This document shows positions 62,228 through 64,000 of a stretch of 64,000 bases of DNA, piece by piece. Under the pieces are notes generated by a model. It was given only the letters and a program-made list of their open reading frames with translations. It was not told where the DNA came from and did not search any database. The DNA is from HT1-32 sp040219025 (GTDB taxonomy: Bacteria; Pseudomonadota; Alphaproteobacteria; Rhodospirillales; HT1-32), in contig JAVJTE010000007.1 in the NCBI GenBank assembly GCA_040219025.1, forward strand, positions 123,018 to 187,017, given 5' to 3'. Position numbers and translations under genes: made by a program. Numbering within the stretch: the stretch's first letter is position 1; every line of letters begins with the position of its first letter.

Positions 62228-62803
62228 TCATGTCTCCGTCATCACATGGGCGAGGTTACGCAGCATGCCCGCCGTCGCACCCCAGATAATCCGCCCCTCA
62301 TGTTCAATCTGATAGAACCGCCGCAATCTGCCACCCCGCACCCGCATGTGAAAGCTGTAACGGTCCAGGTCGAGCAGCAGGGACAGCGGCGCCTCGAATA
62401 CGTCGGCCACCTCGAACGGATCAATACGGACATCGAACGGCGGCCGGACAAGCGCCACCACCGGGGTCACGGTAAATCCGGTGCCGGTGTTGTATTCCGC
62501 CAGCCGCCCCAGCAGATCGATCCGGTCGGCGGTGATGCCGACCTCCTCCTCGGTCTCGCGCAGGGCCGCCGCTTCTGCATCCCGGTCACCGGGGTCGATC
62601 CGCCCGCCGGGAAAACTGATCTGGCCGGCATGGTCGTTGAGATGGTCAGTCCGCTGGGTCAGCAGGACAGTCGCCCCGCCTGCCCGGTCGACAATCGGCA
62701 CCAGCACCGCCGCCGGCCGCCGGGCCTGAACAAAGGTGTAGCCGGCATCCTGCCGGGCCGGGTCAGAAAGACGCAGCCGGTCGATAATCTGCTGTCGGAT
62801 CAA
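62228..62803 (-). CDS. Nudix hydrolase, CoA pyrophosphatase-like
   Basis: 191 residues. The Nudix box GGRIDPGDRDAEAAALRETEEEVGI (residues 66-90) is complete. The upstream LLTQRTDHLNDHAGQISFPGG matches the CoA-pyrophosphatase UPF0035 pattern (LTxR...L..H.GQ..FPGG). It probably cleaves CoA or acyl-CoA to phosphopantetheine compounds. It is coupled to DUF1285 upstream by ATGA. Confidence 0.93.
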   Translation of the reverse strand: MIRQQIIDRLRLSDPARQDAGYTFVQARRPAAVLVPIVDRAGGATVLLTQRTDHLNDHAGQISFPGGRIDPGDRDAEAAALRETEEEVGITADRIDLLGRLAEYNTGTGFTVTPVVALVRPPFDVRIDPFEVADVFEAPLSLLLDLDRYSFHMRVRGGRLRRFYQIEHEGRIIWGATAGMLRNLAHVMTET

Positions 62804-63363
62804 CCCTCGTTCTCCAGCGACCCGATCGGCCAGAAACGCCCGGAAGACCAGACGCCGAAATCTTCTCCGTCTTTCCTCTTTCTTTCTTCACCAAGCGCTA
62901 CCAGATCATAAAAGACAGCGCGAACGATCCTGGCGTCAAGACGGTCCCGGACCCGGACCCAGGGTCGCGGCTCGCCTGTCACACTATCGTGATTACAACC
63001 CAGTGGATGATCGTCATCAACTGTCACAAAGTCATCGAGATTGGTTCTGAAACGGATTTGCTGATGCTGGCCTTTTCCCTCGACCATCATTTCAACTGCG
63101 GTGAACGGCAGGTCATCGACCTCGATGGAAGCCGTCTCGACCGGGGTAATCAGCCAATACTGACCTGCATCATCGCGTTTCAGCACGCTGGCAAACAGCT
63201 TCGACAGTTCTTTGCGGCCAATCGGCGATCCCTGATAGAACCACAATCCGTCGCCCCGGATACGCATATCGATATCGCCGCAGAGGTATTTTCCTGCCGC
63301 GATGCCAACCGGTCCGTCAGTATTATCCGCCGGTTTCTTAATGCCGTCTTGCCCTTGCGCCAT
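62800..63363 (-). CDS. DUF1285 protein
   Basis: 187 residues from ATG 63363; the longer frame to 63486 would overlap the divergent MoxR gene and shows no homology. The DUF1285 pattern is seen in DIDMRIRGDGLWFYQGSPIGRKELSKLFASVL, YWLITPVETASIEVDDLPFTAVEM and LGCNHDSVTGEPRPWVRVRDRLDARIVRAVFYDLV. The fold is known from structural genomics but the function is not. It heads the minus-strand group DUF1285-nudix-DUF6111-cca-GDSL. Confidence 0.9.
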   Translation of the reverse strand: MAQGQDGIKKPADNTDGPVGIAAGKYLCGDIDMRIRGDGLWFYQGSPIGRKELSKLFASVLKRDDAGQYWLITPVETASIEVDDLPFTAVEMMVEGKGQHQQIRFRTNLDDFVTVDDDHPLGCNHDSVTGEPRPWVRVRDRLDARIVRAVFYDLVALGEERKRKDGEDFGVWSSGRFWPIGSLENEG

Positions 63364-63434
63364 AATTTCGTCGACAATTCCCTGGAAAATGTTTCCGCCG
63401 CCAAACCGGCCACCATGGTAACGGAGTGAATATA

Positions 63435-64000
63435 GTGAGCAACAGCACAACCGACACCCTTGAACAGGCAACTGCCCCCGAAACACTGGCCGAAGATCTC
63501 GACAGGCTGGGGGGACGCCTGGCCGATGTAAAGTCGCATATCGGCGAAATCATTTATGGTCAGGACGAGGTCATCGAACAATCGCTGATCGCGCTGTTGT
63601 CGGGCGGCCATGCTCTGCTGGTCGGTGTGCCGGGCCTCGGCAAGACCCTGCTGGTCCAGACCCTTGCCACCGTGCTTGGCCTCGACGACAAGCGCATCCA
63701 GTTTACCCCGGACCTGATGCCCGCCGATATCGTCGGGTCGGAAGTGCTGGAAGAAGGCGACGGCGGGACCCGTTCCTTCCGCTTCATCAAGGGGCCGGTA
63801 TTCTGCCAGATGCTGATGGCCGATGAAATCAACCGCGCCAGCCCGCGCACCCAGTCGGCGCTGCTGCAGGCGATGCAGGAACATACGGTCTCGGTTGCCG
63901 GTGAAATCCACAAGCTGCCAAAGCCGTTCCATGTGGTCGCCACCCAGAACCCGATCGAGCAGGAAGGCACCTACCCGCTGCCGGAAGCCCAGCTTGACCG
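63435..64000 (+). CDS. MoxR family AAA+ ATPase (3' end outside window)
   Basis: 189 residues are visible from GTG 63435 (ACGGAG upstream). Walker A is LLVGVPGLGKTLLVQ and Walker B is MADEINRASPRTQSALLQAMQEH. The sensor-1-like region VVATQNPIEQEGTYPLPEAQLD, diagnostic of MoxR, ends the window. MoxR ATPases act with VWA proteins as chaperones for protein or cofactor maturation. Partner genes (DUF58, VWA) would be expected downstream. Confidence 0.95.
   Translation, partial: MSNSTTDTLEQATAPETLAEDLDRLGGRLADVKSHIGEIIYGQDEVIEQSLIALLSGGHALLVGVPGLGKTLLVQTLATVLGLDDKRIQFTPDLMPADIVGSEVLEEGDGGTRSFRFIKGPVFCQMLMADEINRASPRTQSALLQAMQEHTVSVAGEIHKLPKPFHVVATQNPIEQEGTYPLPEAQLD

Overview
The window is a G+C-rich chromosomal segment of an alphaproteobacterium, probably of a Rhodospirillales-like lineage. 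I judge this from gene order and families: ubiK-ybjN-proC, lgt-midA-pgeF, prs-rplY-pth-ychF, maf-rng-yacG, DUF1127, DUF1194, DUF2065 and DUF6111 proteins, a PcaQ-like LysR regulator and two families of short palindromic intergenic repeats. Genes are dense. Many are translationally coupled (ATGA or TAATG overlaps). No plasmid or phage hallmark genes are seen.

Layout. 1-7959: a catabolic operon on the minus strand (tctC, tctB, tctA, a Gfo/Idh/MocA dehydrogenase, an unknown alpha/beta-barrel-like protein, and a quiC-type 3-dehydroshikimate dehydratase cut by the window edge), divergent from a PcaQ-like LysR gene. Together they suggest import of a hydroaromatic acid and its conversion towards protocatechuate. 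8000-10276: a RidA-like protein, a dienelactone hydrolase and a trypsin-like lipoprotein. 10357-20632: housekeeping genes (ychF, pth, rplY, prs, pgeF, midA, lgt, hldD, ubiK, ybjN, proC), plus a 22-codon membrane ORF wedged between pgeF and a lipoprotein gene. 20786-25580: a DUF1127/LysR pair, a polytopic membrane protein with a methyltransferase, and a secreted protein. 25842-37715: acnA, DUF1194, a Kv-type channel, degP with DUF2065, DUF1223, pyrE, DUF2141, maf, rng and yacG.

37836-40250 is the most unusual stretch. After tRNA-Phe, a 184-bp block occurs twice, almost identical, on either side of a markedly A+T-rich histidine kinase gene. Each copy carries a small basic ORF whose coding frame contains an intrinsic terminator upstream of any stop codon. 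That is the gene design of the non-stop ribosome-rescue factor arfA, and the peptide resembles ArfA in its Y-x-R-K-x-K-H segment.

40282-50987: a DMT transporter, acetoacetate-CoA ligase, a coiled-coil lipoprotein, tRNA-Arg followed by a decayed parDE module, an isonitrile hydratase-like protein with its GlxA-type regulator, an MBL-fold hydrolase, a methyltransferase, a DUF454 protein and a DSD1/D-threonine aldolase-like enzyme. 51220-55640: a glutamine synthetase-like enzyme, a Rieske oxygenase and an IclR regulator around a PcaR-type operator, plus a stand-alone cadherin-like domain protein. 55861-64000: glutaminase divergent from an Anbu-type proteasome homologue, a Crp/Fnr regulator, a second GcvA-type LysR with a divergent small protein, a GDSL hydrolase, a CCA-adding enzyme with a predicted membrane anchor, DUF6111, a Nudix hydrolase, DUF1285 and the start of a MoxR ATPase.
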